64,000 bases of DNA from Channallabes apus (taxonomy: Eukaryota > Chordata > Actinopteri > Siluriformes > Clariidae). A program made the translations under genes and the position numbers. The notes below the pieces were generated by a model. That model searched no databases. It was not told where the DNA came from and worked only from the letters and a program-made list of their open reading frames with translations. Below, in pieces: positions 22,501 through 33,863 of the stretch. The stretch lies in NCBI GenBank assembly GCA_030522415.1, contig CM060121.1, positions 20,010,642 to 20,074,641 of the forward strand, in the 5' to 3' direction. Position 1 is the first letter of the stretch; every line of letters starts with the position of its first letter.

Positions 22501-22970
22501 GTCTGGGAAGAGATTCCGCTCCCTAAAGGCCAACACAGAGAGACTGAGGAGGAGCTTCTTCCCGCAGGCGATAAGGTCTCTCAATCACACAATCACACCA
22601 CAAACACAGGACTAATAACATCTTTTAAGCTCACAACACCGACTGGACAATCATGGACACATTCATACACACTTGCACTAAATACTCATACATCTGGACA
22701 ATTGCACATGTCACCTCCATGCATACTTGCACAACCACTGTCACTTTAATCCTATATTTTTGCAATATTCTATTATGCCCTTATGCACAGTTAATTTTAC
22801 TAGTTAAATTTATTTCTTTAGTATTTCCTTTTTATTGATTATTTATTTTACGTACAAGCTTTTATTTTCTTTTTTTAAGGTCACTGGCGGTCGTATAAAG
22901 CATTTCACTGCATATTATACTGTGTATGATTGTGTATGTGACCAATAAAATTTGAATTTGAATTTGAATA
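19592..22970 (+). mobile_element. L2/CR1-like LINE, copy B (near full length)
   Basis: The element begins GGCGCCGGTGAGGTC, resembling the GGCGCCGAGTATGGC start of copy C, so it seems 5'-complete. It ends gtgaccaataaaatttgaat with a short (aattt)g tail. It separates two in-frame codons of the Gypsy RNase H (att at 19591, aaa at 22971), with no obvious TSD. This gives an unambiguous insertion order: Gypsy first, LINE second. Confidence 0.93.
19859..22615 (+). CDS. LINE copy B endonuclease-reverse transcriptase (918+ codons)
   Basis: One uninterrupted frame covers the whole protein. It is open upstream to about 19662 (EYIRYDRDTLV is in frame), but I see no in-frame ATG there, so the true start is uncertain. 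Domains: endonuclease at about residues 15-240 (FTETWL, AVYIPPQADTDT, IVAGDFNSANL), a linker with an Asn-Ala-Asn-Gly repeat, RT at about 480-800 ([38 protein letters not shown], active site FADDTVVVG) and a C-terminal region. The protein nicks DNA and primes reverse transcription at the nick. Odd point: the endonuclease SDH motif reads SDR here (20525-20533), which removes a catalytic histidine, so insertion activity is doubtful despite the long ORF. Confidence 0.85.
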   Translation: MRNRLRARAHRTPLPSILLANVQSLENKLDDLRARIKFQRDIRDCNLLCFTETWLNPAVPDHAIQPAEFFSVHRMDRTRDSGKSRGGCVCLMVNNSWCNSASVVPLTRSCTPNLELLSIMCRPFYLPREFTSVIISAVYIPPQADTDTALCELHEVLTQHQTQHRDAALIVAGDFNSANLKRAAPNFYQHITCPTRGERTLDHCYTTVKDGYKAQSRPAFGKSDRAAIFLMPKYKQRLKQEVPVLREVARWTDQSVASLQDALDDADWDMFRNSSDDDVSVFTEAVVGFIEKVADDTVEKKTIRTFPNQKPWVDKTIRDALRSRTAAYNTGLALGDMEPYKAASYNVRKAVKEAKQRYGRKLESQLQQSDSRSLWQGLRTITDYKAPASGMTNADTTLADELNTFYARFEAAAKDASNANANGANANGANASGANGCRQEDTASTGNALIISEHDVRRAFKRVNTRKAAGPDGISGRILRACADQLAPVFTEIFNSSLSQSVIPTCFKESIIVPVPKKPHPASLNDYRPVALTSVVMKCFERLIRDFIISSLPDTLDPLQFAYRQNRSTDDAISHLLHTSLTHLDTRKGNYVKMLFIDYSSAFNTIIPSTLTTKLEHLGLSSSICQWISNFLTGRPQAVRMGGHASATLTLSTGAPQGCVLSPLLYSLYTHDCVATTNSTSIIKFADDTVVVGLITKNDESDYLEEIGNLENWCQRNNLLLNVSKTKELIVDFSTKQERNYQTPVINRSPVERVDSFRYLGVHITQDLSWSCHISTVVKKARQHLYHLRRLRDFRLPSKVLRNFYSCTIESILTGNITTWFGNSTMQDRRALQRVVRSAERIIRTELPDLHSIYSKRCWTKARKIMKDLSHPSNGLFSLLRSGKRFRSLKANTERLRRSFFPQAIRSLNHTITPQTQD

Positions 22971-23909
22971 AAACTGGCACTAGAGGAATGGAGACACTGG
23001 CTCGAGGGGTCTGAGGTCCCATTTCTCATTTGGACGGACCACAAAAACCTGGAGTATCTCAGATCTGCCAAACGTCTAAATGCCCGCCAAGCAAGATGGT
23101 CATTATTCTTCTCCCGTTTTAACTTCTCTCTATCCTTCCGACCAGGGAGCAAGAACACCAAGCCCGATTCCCTCTCCCGTCAGTTCACCTCAGTCACAGG
23201 TGAGGCTCCAGTTTCCACCATCCTGCCTTCACAAAGCCTCATTGGGGCCACTTCCCTTGACATAGAGTCCCTGGTTAAGCGGAGCCTAGAACAAGAGCCT
23301 GACACCCCAGAAGCACCGCTGGGCAAACTCTTTGTACCACTGATGGCTCGCCCCCAAGTTCTCAAATGGAGCCATAATTCTCAATTAGCCTGTCACCCTG
23401 GTGGAACTCGCACCCTCGCTCTGTTACAGCAGCGCTTTTGGTGGCCTTCGATCCGAGAGGACACCCGCCAATTTGTTGCAGCTTGCGACATCTGCACTCG
23501 CAATAAGACAGGCAATAAACCACCGGCAGGCCTCCTCAGACCACTTCCTGTGCCCCACAGACCCTGGTCCCACATTGCCCTGGACATCGTCACGGGGCTC
23601 CCTGATTCTGATGGTAACACCTGCATTCTAACCGTTGTCGACCGCTTTTCCAAAGCCGTCCACTTTGTTCCCCTTGTTAAACTTCCCTCTGCCAAAGAGA
23701 CGGCCGAATTGCTCATTCTGCATGTCTTCCGCCTTCATGGCATTCCTGTGGACATCGTCTCTGATCGTGGACCCCAGTTCTCTGCCCAGTTCTGGACGGC
23801 ATTCTGCAAACTTGTTGGAGCTACTCCCAGCCCTCCGGTTATCACCCCCAGACCAATGGGCAGACCGAGAGAGCCAATCAGGATCTGGAAACAGCACTTC
23901 GTTGCATGA
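22971..23909 (+). pseudogene. Gypsy pol: rest of RNase H and integrase N-terminus and core
   Basis: The frame is open from 22971. It completes RNase H ([13 protein letters not shown]), then holds the integrase zinc-binding HHCC region (CHPGG...CDICTRNK), and the catalytic core with the first D in HIALDIVTG and the second in IVSDRGPQF. Near 23830-23890 the frame shifts and the third acidic residue falls into another frame. The last codons listed here are out of frame. Confidence 0.85.
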
Positions 23910-24463
23910 CCTCCAAGGACCCTCGCTCATGGAGCCGAATGCTACCGTGGGTAGAGTACGCACACAATTCCCTACCCACAGCATCTACAGGCATCTCCCC
24001 ATTCCAATGTTGTCTGGGATACCAACCTCCCTTATTCCCATCCCAAGAAGAGGAGGTGGCAGTCCCCTCTGCCCAAGCTTTTGTACGACGGTGCAAGAGG
24101 ATCTGGCTGCGGGCGAGAGCTAGACTTCGCCAGTCAATCACACTATTTAAACGTCAGGCCGATCGCCACCGTTCTACCGCCCCTGCCTATCGTGTTGGAC
24201 AGAGGGTCATGCTCTCCACCCGCAACATCCCCATAAAGACACTCTCCCGCAAGATCTCTCCTAGATTCATTGGCCCATTTACCATAGTCAAGATCATTAA
24301 CCCTTGCACAGTCAGGCTGCTCTTACCATCCACGATGCGACGCATTCACCCCTCATTCCATGTTTCCCAGATAAGACCCATAGTATCCTGTCCACTGAGC
24401 TTCCTTAGTGCTCCAACTCTGTGTTCGACCTCGCCCGTTTTCTGGATTCTGTTTCGTGCCTAG
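23880..24463 (+). pseudogene. Gypsy pol: integrase C-terminal part
   Basis: After the frameshift, the frame encodes the end of the integrase core (MLPWVEYAHNSLP, SPFQCCLGYQPPLF) and the C-terminal region (YRVGQRVMLSTRNIP, SPRFIGPFTIVKIINP, FHVSQIRPI) typical of fish Gypsy pol. It runs at 24398 directly into LTR sequence, so the pol 3' end, polypurine tract and U3 tip are deleted. Confidence 0.82.
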
Positions 24464-25044
24464 CCCTTTGGAATATCCTTCAGTGTTTGTGCCTACGTGT
24501 ATGACCTCGCAAGCTTTTTGGACTTTTGGATAACGGACTTACGATTTGGATTCTTTCGCCCCCGCTGCTGGAACTCTGGATACCGAACCTCGCCTGTAAA
24601 AAACGACTCTTCTCGTCCTTCTTCTCTCTTCCTCCGCAATCCGGCTTTTCAGCCGGCAACACGAGCACTTCCGTGTTCGCGGATCTCAGGAGAGCGCTCA
24701 CGCTGCGCGCCAGCCTCCGTCTTCACCAAGGGAATCAAACCACTGCCCTTCGCCTTGTGTCCACTGCATGCTCTGCGTAGCAAGAACCAAGAACGCTCGC
24801 AAAGACCCACGATTACTTCGGCGCTCTACTTCCGGGATCGCGGAGATTCCCCGCGTCATAGCCCCGCCTCCTCTCTCGTCACTAGGGCTTCCCCAGGCTC
24901 AGTCACTAAGCACGCACACACACACGCACACCACCTCCCTTCTCCACTCATACGGCACTAACACATCTAGCGTCCCTGCACTCGAAGAACATCTCTTAAG
25001 GGACAGTCTGCTATTGGGTTCACTCCTATCCAAGCCCTCTGACA
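24398..25044 (+). repeat. Gypsy 3' LTR, 5'-truncated
   Basis: This matches the 5' LTR from its position 198 (agcttccttagtgctcc) to its CA end. The first 197 bp are missing, along with the pol terminus. About a dozen base differences and a longer ca/cg run near 24910-24930 separate it from the 5' LTR. The TSD atatt follows at 25045. Confidence 0.9.
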
Positions 25045-25228
25045 ATATTTTACATTCCAAACTGCTTAATAATTTATTATTTATTTGGTGTAGACCAAGA
25101 TTGCAAAGCCACTCAGTTTCACAGTTTAAAAATATGCAGAAAGTTGTTTGGTATTTTTTTATGGCAGGCTAACAGCTTTCAAAGAAGATATGTATAGAAA
25201 GGATAAATATCAACATGATTTCTGAATA

Positions 25229-25541
25229 GGCGGCGCGGTGGTGTAGTGGTTAGCACTGTGGCCTTGCACCTCCAGGGTCTGGGTTCGATTCCCGTCTCTG
25301 TGTGCATGGAGTTTGCATGTTCTCCTCGTGCTTGGTGTGTTTCCTCTGGGTACTCCGGTTTCCTCCCACAGTCCAAAGATATGCAGGTTAGGCTAATTGG
25401 TGTTCCCAAATTGCACATAGTGTGTGATTGGGTGTATGTGTGTGTGCCCTGCGATGGAATGGCACCCAGTCCAGGGTATACCCCGCTCAGTACTGTATAT
25501 GGCTGTGTGTGTGTACTAACGTACATACATGACAGTAATTA
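25229..25541 (+). mobile_element. tRNA-derived SINE (V-SINE/HE1-like)
   Basis: The head ggcggcgcggtggtgtagtg followed by gttagcac supplies a pol III A box, and ggttcgattcc the B box. The body holds the core widely shared by fish SINEs: tgttctcctcgtgc, tactccggtttcctcccaca and gtccaaagatatgcaggtta. It ends in a TG-rich tail near 25510. The family name is from memory of the conserved central region and is less certain than the class. Confidence 0.85.
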
Positions 25542-25549
25542 ATTAAATT

Positions 25550-27064
25550 TAAGTATATATTCAATGTAATAAGTACATCACAACTATTTTTACTGTGTTA
25601 CAAATACATGATTAATATACTATGAGTATATTCTTATTGCAGCAGTAACATGCTGTTATACTTCTGGCCAATTACAAATACTGAAAAAGTATATTTTATT
25701 GTATCATACAGTACACACTTTTATAATACAGTATTGCAAATGTATTACACAGTACACTAAAGGTGTTCAAGATAATCTACAAATGTTAAATGCATTTTCT
25801 ACACTATACCATGTTTTTGAAACACCTTACATCAGTTCTTATGAGACAGATTTTATTCATGAGTTCAACAGATTTAATTTGCACAAGGTTACAAAAATGC
25901 ACTACTATAGTTTATTTGTGTTGAACAACATGTCAGGTCAAACACACAAACTGAAATTTCAACTGTTGTCCGAACAAAGACAGACATTAGTATTAGAATA
26001 TACAGGTGCCGTATTAGTTTAAAACTGGTGTTTTGATTCTAGCTGTTGCACAGGCCAAGAGCTACAGAGTCATTATACCACAAGCAAAGTACATACAGTA
26101 AGATTTAGCAATAACACTTTAGATCATACACTCAAAAACCATAACATTTACCTTGTGCCAGTGAAAATAAAATAATAACAATACGAACTTGAAGTATGTT
26201 AAAAGTTTAATTCCTAAATTTGGTAAAAGCATGATGTTAGTATACTTTTTACATATTAACTGATGGTACAACTTTTTGTTTGAAATGTACTACTGAAGAT
26301 TTCAATATATTTGTAATACACTAAAGTGTTTTTTTTTTAAGTGGGGTGACCTCTTGCGTCAGAGTTGACCAGTGCTGTTTTTTTATTCTCTATTCTTCAT
26401 AATCAAATATCCATTTCCTGTCCCTGTAAGATAATGGACGCGTCAAATCTTTGCTTTCAGATTTTTTAAGCTACATTGCCAGGCCTCAATCGATGCATCA
26501 TAACAGCACACAGTATTTGACACATAGTGTTAAATGTCTGCCATTGGTCTAAACAAACCCCATCTGTTACAATAAGACAATGCAGATCTCTGTATCAGAT
26601 GCATATCTGCTTATGCAAATAAGCAGTTTGTCATTTCATTACTATTTATGTGTATTGCCTTTTAAACACACTGGATATGAGGGTTATGAACCTGTTATGT
26701 GATGCTTTATATGTCTTTTATTCACTGTATAATCTACTGGAAATGCTATTATTCACTTGTGCAGCATAAAAAATGGGCTAAAGTAAGGAACAAGATAGTC
26801 ATTTCAACAGATACCACAGCTGAGCCAAAGCTGCTAAGGCTGCAGTAAATAGGGCAAGACCCATAATTAAATATTTCATTCAGTTTGATTATATATTTCT
26901 GTTCGCATGAGGAAGATCAAACTTTAGGAAAGTAAGCATAGCAGTAGTATAAATAAACAAATAAAATGAGTCAATTAATCAGGCATTAAAGAATCCCAAA
27001 AATCCACATAATGTCAGGTAATTAATAAAAGGAGATCTGGATGTCATGTTGACACAACAGCTAA

Positions 27065-27065
<1 letters not shown>
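25550..27065. other. AT-rich intergenic sequence
   Basis: A 107-codon frame at 25699-26022 has no recognisable domain and the composition of random AT-rich DNA. I found no exon, RNA gene or known repeat that I can support. Confidence 0.4.

Positions 27066-27095
<30 letters not shown>
27066..27095. repeat. (TG)n microsatellite
   Basis: A pure dinucleotide tract of about 15 units. Confidence 0.97.
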
Positions 27096-27100
<5 letters not shown>

Positions 27101-27353
27101 AAGCAACCACTTTTCAGATGAAAAACAAAATGGACGCTAATGACTTTTGCATGCAAAAAAAGAAACAGAGGCTACTTAAGATCTGCGTGTATTTCTGCAA
27201 AATGCTCAACTTAATAGCTAATTTCATTATAAAACTGTAAAATTGTACTTGCAAGTTCTAATAGTGTTGTCATGCCAATTCCTGATTTTGTTAAATCTGG
27301 CATACTTGCTCTTTAGCACTTATTTGTATGTGCTTAATGTGACTAAGACTTTT

Positions 27354-27403
<50 letters not shown>
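27354..27403. repeat. (AC)n microsatellite
   Basis: A pure dinucleotide tract of about 24 units. Confidence 0.97.
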
Positions 27404-27405
<2 letters not shown>

Positions 27406-27654
27406 GTTAGCTTCTCTGTTTTACATCATCATTGACTGATATCCAAGAAAAAAGCTTCTGCTCCAAAATTAATATATTTACAAACAAAAGGCTACAGCCA
27501 ACTACCTCATTGGGGAAAGTTTGTATATTTGTACTGTCTGTGCCATTAACCTCAAGAAAAGGTACCAACTGTTAAAAAACCATGGTGGTTGTGGAACGCT
27601 TTGGTGCTTTTTTTTTGCTTTCACTGGAACTGGTGCATTACTCATCTATATAAA

Positions 27655-28553
27655 TAAAAGAAAGGCTTTGTCTGTACATTGGTCAGAACTCGATCTTTAA
27701 ATTATATCTTTACGTTTCATTCATTGGATCGCCAGAAACCAGAAAAAAATCTGTCTGTCCAGCCAGATTTGTCACAGCATCACTCAAAACTGCCTGGACA
27801 GAATTTAATGTAACTTTGCCAGCCCTGCAATATTGGCCTTATATTTAAAATATAAATTTATGCAATAAATGAAATGGAAATGTTAAGTAGAAGGTATTTT
27901 AGGAGTAGTTTTGTGTGAAATTACATCACACCATCCAGCAATTTTTTTAATGCATTTACAGTAGAGCTTTTCCCCTTGAGGTGGGCATGGCTATATGCGT
28001 CACTCAACAGACCCAATCAACACGGTTGTTTACTGTAAAAACAGAGAGTATGCGGAAGACAGAGAACCTACCGTAATGCATATACAAAGTGCACAATTCC
28101 TCACAAAACATAAACAAATGTGCAACAGAGCATGGCTTACTTCAAAAAGAGGCAAGTACATGGATCATTAGAGTAATCATATCCGCAGCAGTACGAGATG
28201 AGTGTAAAATACACAAACTGACAGCACATTGTTATGCATTAAAAAGAAAATGTTAGGTAAAAGTGATGTTATGAACAGTTATCTGATGGATTTAATAATC
28301 AACCTAAAACAGGGAGTGTATTTGGATGATGAAGTAGAAGTACAACTTAACTTGAACTAAAATTTACTAAATTTATTTTGTATTAATAAGTTAGGCAGAG
28401 TTCAGCCATACAAAGACAGGCAGACATGTATGTGGGCTTCAACCTGAAATAGTAATATCACTGATAACATTGAATCAGCTTATTTTTAGCTTTAATCTTT
28501 TAAATATTTCTTAACACGATTTACCCGGGTAAAATGACGAGTAGTAACACTAG
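27655..28553 (+). mobile_element. Possible non-autonomous Helitron
   Basis: The left end reads A/TCTATATAAATAAAAG (TC start after an A). The right end reads CTAG/T at 28550-28553, preceded by a 14-bp palindrome tttacccgggtaaa about 17 bases upstream. TC start, CTRR end, a 3' hairpin and insertion between A and T are Helitron rules. The palindrome lacks a loop and lies somewhat far from the end, and no Rep/helicase coding sequence is present, so this is tentative. Confidence 0.35.
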
Positions 28554-28678
28554 TAGTGGGCAAAATAATGAAGGAGAACTACCTCACAACAACCTCAAAT
28601 CATCGGCCAGATGGTGGGAATTTGGCCAGATTTGTTGGTTGTGGAATGAAATAGAAGGGTAATTTTAAGCCCTTAGAA

Positions 28679-29268
28679 CAGCGATCTTCAACTTTTTTTC
28701 CCCACGGACCAGCCATCACATGCTCATAACAAAGCATAATAAAGTGCATAATATATACAACATGCTATAATCAGAATCAGTATGAGCACTGAGCTTGTTT
28801 CCAAGATGTTCCCATCTACAGTAAGAGTAATGGCGGACAGTGACACCTGAAAAGCATTTCTCATGTTCAGTCTGCTCCGCAATTTAATTTTCACCATTGT
28901 CACTGCAGAGAACACGTCTCACAAAGACAAGTTGTTGAAAATGGAAGCAGGTGTTTTAGTGCATTTGTGGTGATTTCAGTATATTCCACTTTGATTTTAA
29001 TCCAGAATGTCAGCAGACATTGGACTTGTCTCAAACACACATTTAAGGCCACATTTATTATACAGAGCATGCTTGGAGGATGTGACTCACATTCTACGAT
29101 GTATAGATGGAAGCGAATGAGAGACGATCTGCTTTTTTTTTTTCAAAATAAAACACTATGAAGATTCAGTTAGTCAATAAAATGGAAAATAAAATAAAAT
29201 ATATTTTTTTTACTCCAAATCATCCATGGCCCAGCACTGGTGCACGGCCCTGTGGTTGGGGACAACTG
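28679..29268 (-). mobile_element. Degraded hAT element with transposase C-terminal scrap
   Basis: The left end CAGCGATCTTCAACTT and the complement of the right end, CAGTTGTCCCCAACCACA, are related but diverged. The 8-bp flanks ccttagaa and ctttagag differ at two positions. On the minus strand, 28724-28915 encodes FSAVTMVKIKLRSRL, which resembles the C-terminal region of Charlie-group transposases. It is an old, inactive copy. Confidence 0.55.
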
Positions 29269-29792
29269 CTTTAGAGCATTAAAAAATGTAGGTCCAGTCA
29301 GTGCCAGGAAACTATTTTAATTGGACACTACCAATTCTGGTAAGGACAATGGTCAAAATCTAACCGGGATTCCGCCAGGAGCTTGTTGATGGCTACTAAA
29401 AGTGTCTTCTAAAGTTAAGACCTGCTATTCAAACAAATATTATGCGGGCTATAGGTATATTTTTAAAAGTATGTTTTTTTCCTGCCCCTCAAAAAGTCTA
29501 GTTTAAAAATATTCATTGCAAGCCCAGTATTGCAAAGCATGTATGTTATTTATGTTGAGTGTATGTAAACTTCTGTAAACTGCTACAGGGTGCTATGGTT
29601 ATCTCAGTAAAGAATAGACTGAGAATTTTTTTATGCATTTATTGAAACATCTGCAGTGACTGATGATTTCTTAATAATTATTTATTTAGCTTATTTTGTT
29701 TATGCACTTTATATAATTACATGAAATATTGAGGCAAATTACATTAGATTTTGTCGTTCTTATCATCTTAGCCCACATAAATATTATTTGTC
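29269..29792. other. No gene recognised
   Basis: AT-rich sequence between the hAT relic and the RTE insertion. I see nothing that I can support. Confidence 0.4.
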
Positions 29793-29928
29793 CAAAATAA
29801 TTACGCTGTTCTTCTTCTTTGTCTTTCGGCTGTTCCCTTTCAGGGGTCGCCACAGCGAATCATCTGCCTCCATCTAACCCTATCCTCTGCAGCTTCTTCT
29901 CTCACACCAACTAACTTCATGTCCTCTT

Positions 29929-32900
29929 TCACTGCATCCATAAATCTCCTCTTTGGTCTCCTCTAGACCTCCTGCCTGGCAGTTCCAACCTCAGCATCCT
30001 TCTACCGATAAATTCACCATCTCTCCTCTGAACATGTCCAAACCACCTCAATCTGGCCTCTCTGACTTTATCTCCAAAACATCTAACATGAGTTTTCCCT
30101 CTGATGAACTCATTCTTGATCCTATCCATCCTTGTCACTCCTAAAGAGAACCTCAACATCATACCTCCAACTCTGCCTCCTGTCTTTTCTTCAGTGCCAC
30201 TGTCTCTAAGCCGTAGAGCATTGCTGGTCTCAACACTGTCCTGTACACCTTTCCTTTCATTCTCACTGATCCTCTTTTATCGCACAACCAGAGGTGGAAA
30301 GTAACGAATTACATTTACTCGCGTTACTGTAATTGAGTAGCTTTTTTGTGTATTTCTACTTTTTAAAGTAGTTTTAAAAATCTGTAATTTTACTTTTACT
30401 TAAGTACGTTTTGTTTGAAGTATTGTAATTTGCTACATTTTAAATCATATTCGCTACTGAGTAAAAAATAAATGAATGAAAAATATAAAATAATAAAAGA
30501 TATTATGCTGTGTATAAATGCTCCGTTGCGCCGCGTGTGTGTATCATGTCCTGGTCGCGCGCCGCTCCAGACTCCACTCCAGGTTTTCTGACATCGGCAG
30601 CTACCTGACCTTCCACACGGTTGCTTTCGCCCTGAGTGACGTCATCGACTAGCGCGACCATGTATAAACCGGAGAGAGACGCGGGAAAGAGGAAAGAGGT
30701 TGTGATTTTGGCGCTTTGATATTTGGTTGTGTATTCTGGTTTTGACTTTTTGCCTCCAATTGACTTTGATTATTGCTTTGTCCCTTTGGTTTGGTTGGTC
30801 TTTGCATATATTTGTAGATAATTTCATTGTTTTTGGTTTAGGGAGTCCGGGAAGGTACCTGTATTTTTGTGTGTGTGTTTTTTTGTTGTTTTTTTTGCAG
30901 GTAATCTAGCTACTAAATATAAATACCATTTTGTTTATTATTTTGGCCTGGGTCCATCCTGAATCTGATCCTCCTCTGTCTGTGTGTGTGTGTGTGTACA
31001 AACCTCATTATTTCATCAGTTAATGATTGGATCTAGTTCTTTCTGCCATATGCCACCATTTCCATACAGTTATAAATAGAACCCTGAACCATTCTTTTGC
31101 TGTTTGGCCCTAGACTGGGACGTAACACCATATTTAAGTGACCACTTTGATTTTCAAGCACAACAAAGACAACAGCTTTATTATGCAAAGGTGTTCCTTC
31201 AGTTAAAAACAACTAGTTTGAGATTTATATCTGCTCATCTTTTTTGAACTACGAATGAGGCATCCCACCCCCGCTGTTAAAAAAAATAAAAAAGTAACTC
31301 GGTAACTTTTACTCTGAGTACATTTTTTAATGAGCTACTTTTTACTTTTACTTGAGTAGATTTTTATAATGGTAACTTTACTTGTACTTAAGTAAAATTT
31401 CACTGAAGTAACAGTACTTTTACTTGAGTACAAAATTTTGTTACTCTTTCCACCTCTGCGCACAACACACCTGAAACTTTTCTCCACCCATTCCAACCTG
31501 CCTGTACCCGCCTCTTCACCTCCTTTCCACACTCTCCGTTGTTCTGGACCGTTGACCCTAAGTACTTAAAGTCCTGCACCTTCTTTACCTCTGCTCCCTG
31601 TTGCCTCACCGTTCGTCTTGGGTCCCTCTCATTCAAACACATGTATTCCATCTTGCTGCGGCTAACCTTCATTCCTCTGCTTTCGAGAGCATACCTCCAC
31701 CTCTCCAAATTTTCTTCCACCTGCTCCCTGCTCTTACTACAAAGCACAATGTCATCTGCAAACATCATAGTCCATGGAGACTTCTGTCTAACCTCATCTG
31801 TCATCCTGTCCATCACCAGAGCAAACAAAAAGGGGTTTAGACCCGATCCTTGATGCAGACCCACCTCCACCTTGAACTTTTCTTTCACAGCTACAGTACA
31901 TCTCACCACTGTCTTACAGCTCTCATACATGTCCTGCACCACTCTAACATACTTCTCTGCCACTCCAGACTTCCTCATACAACACCACAGCTCCTCTCTC
32001 GGCACCCTGTCATACGCTTTCTCTAAATCTACAAAGACACAATGCAACTCTTTATTACCTTCTCTGTACTTCTCCATCAGCATCCTCAAAGCAAATACTG
32101 CATCTGATGTACTCTTTCAAGGCATGAAACCATATTGCTGCTCACAAATGCTCACCTCTGCCCTTAACCTAGCTTCCACCTACTCTTTCCCACAGCTTCA
32201 TTGTATGGCTCATTAGCTTTATGCCTCTGTAATTGCCACAGCTTTGCACATCTCCTTTGTTCTTAAAAATCGGCACCAATACACTTCTCCTCCATTCTTC
32301 TGGAATCCTCTCACTCTCCAAGATCTTGTTAAACAAACTAGTCAGAAACTCTACTGCCATCTCTCCTAAGCACTTCCATACCTCCACAGGTATGTCATCA
32401 GGACCAACAGCCTTTCCACTCTTCATCCTCTTAAACGCCCGTCTCATCTCACTTTTACTAATATTTGCTACTTCCTGCTCCACAACAGTCACCTCTTCTA
32501 CTCTTTGCTCTCTTTCGTTTTCCTCATTCATCAACTCCTCAAAGTACTCCTTCCATCTTCCCATTACCCTCCTGGCATCTGACAGTACATTTCCATCTCC
32601 ATCTTTAATCACTCTAACCTGCTGCACATCCTTCCCATCTCTATCTCTCTGCCTTGCCAACCTGTACAGATCCACCTCTCCCTCCTTACTGTCCAGCCTT
32701 GCATACAAGTTCTCATGTATGCATACATGTATGCTCTTTGTTTGGCCTTTGCCACTTCTACCTTCACCTTACGCTGCATCTCCCTGTACTCCTGTCTACT
32801 CTCTTCAGTCCTCTCAGAGTCCTACGTCTTCTTAGCTAGCCTCTTTCCCTCTAGCCTCTTTCCCTGTATACAATCCTGGACTTCCTCGTTCCACCACCAA

Positions 32901-33863
32901 GTCTCCTTGTCCACTTTTCTCTTACCTGATGAAGTACCCTCCTACCTGTCTCCCTGATCACATTGGCTGTAGTTGTCCAGTCAACTGAAAGCACCTCCTG
33001 ACCACCCATAGTCTCAACCAACTCAAAGTCTCAAATCTCAAGTCTCAACTCCTCCCTAAAGACTACACAACATTCTTCCTTTCTCAGCTCCCACCACTTT
33101 GTCCTCTGCTCTGCCTTTGTCCTCTTCACCTTCCTCACCAGCAGGGTTATTTTACACACCACCATTCTGTGTTGTCTGGCTACACTCTCCCCTACCAACA
33201 CTTTGCAGTCACTAATCTCTTTCAGATTACAACATCGACACAAGATGTAGTCCACCTGAGTGCTTCTGCCTCCACTCTTATATGTCACCCTATGTTCCTG
33301 CCTCTTCTGGAAGAAAGTATTTACTACTGCCATTTCCATCCTCTTTGCAAAGTCCACCACCATCTGTCCTTCTACATTCCTGTCCTGAAGACCAAACCCG
33401 CCCATCACATTTTCATCACCTCTGTTCCCTTCCCCAACATGTCCATTGAAGTCTGCACCAATCACCACTCTCTCACGTCTGGGAATGCTCTGCATCACTT
33501 CATCTAACTCCAGAATGTCTCCTTCTCTTCTAAGTCACATCCTACCTGTGGTGCATAGCGACTAACAACATTGAACATCACCTCTTCAATATCTAGCTTC
33601 ATACTCATCAATCTGTCTGATACTCTTTTCACCTCTAGAACATTCCTAACAAACTCCTCTTTCAGAATAACTCCTACTCCATTTCTTTTCCTATCCACAC
33701 CATGGTAAAACAATTTGAACCCTGATCCTAAGCTTCTAGCCTTACTACCTTTCCACCTGGCCTCCTGGACACACAGTATATCCACCTTCCTTCTCTGCAT
33801 CATATCAACCAACTCTCTTGCCTTCCCTGTCATGGTCCCAACATTCAAAGTCCCTACTTTCAC
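29929..33863 (-). pseudogene. RTE endonuclease-RT, broken
   Basis: Minus-strand blocks in order: 33863-33504, endonuclease start (LNVGTMTGKARELVDMM, ILCVQEARWKG); 33498-33031, endonuclease end (VVIGADFNGHVGEG, STQVDYILC); 32708-32169, RT fingers (KAVGPDDIPVEVWK, GNYRGIKLMSH); 32089-31467, RT palm (VFVDLEKAYDRVP, active site MMFADDIVLCSK); and, beyond the hAT, 30280-29929, C-terminal region (RLRWFGHVQRRDGE). Breaks lie at about 33500, near 33030, at about 32180 and at the hAT. The enzyme would nick and reverse transcribe at target DNA. The family also gave rise to CFDP2-like (BovB-derived) sequences in mammals. Confidence 0.88.
30289..31458. mobile_element. hAT non-autonomous element inside RTE (1170 bp)
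   Basis: A perfect 8-bp TSD cgcacaac (30281-30288 and 31459-31466) flanks the ends CAGAGGTGGAAAGTAAC and, complemented, CAGAGGTGGAAAGAGTAAC. Subterminal DNA repeats the motif acttttacttgagta on both sides. The interior has a TATA-like tataaaccgg at 30663 and a tataaatagaaccc near 31070 but no transposase frame. It may carry a captured promoter or an LTR scrap. Confidence 0.92.

Larger units (their letters stand above)
14615..25044 (+). mobile_element. Gypsy LTR retrotransposon with nested LINE and tandem 5' end
   Basis: The 5-bp TSD atatt at 14610-14614 and 25045-25049 brackets the element. The order is LTR and gag start (duplicated), gag, protease, reverse transcriptase, RNase H (split by LINE copy B), integrase and a truncated 3' LTR. 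Protease before RT and integrase last is the Gypsy/Ty3 order. Frameshifts in pol, the nested LINE and loss of the 3' LTR U3 make it dead. By eye the 5' and 3' LTRs differ at roughly a dozen positions over about 640 bp, so the insertion is clearly older than the tandem duplication. Confidence 0.93.

Noticed and set aside
25229..25300. Functional tRNA gene
   Set aside because: The A and B boxes belong to a SINE with the conserved fish SINE core downstream; cloverleaf pairing is not kept.
25699..26022. 107-codon ORF as a gene
   Set aside because: AT-rich composition, no domain, no splice or poly-A context; consistent with a chance frame.
27066..27403. CRISPR-like or satellite array
   Set aside because: These are simple dinucleotide microsatellites; no spacer-repeat structure exists anywhere in the window.
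30540..31125. Solo LTR inside the hAT at 30289
   Set aside because: TATA-like and poly-A-like strings exist, but I found no matching TG...CA borders with a 5-bp TSD.
32233..32835. 200-codon plus-strand ORF
   Set aside because: It is the antisense shadow of the RTE reverse transcriptase on the minus strand.
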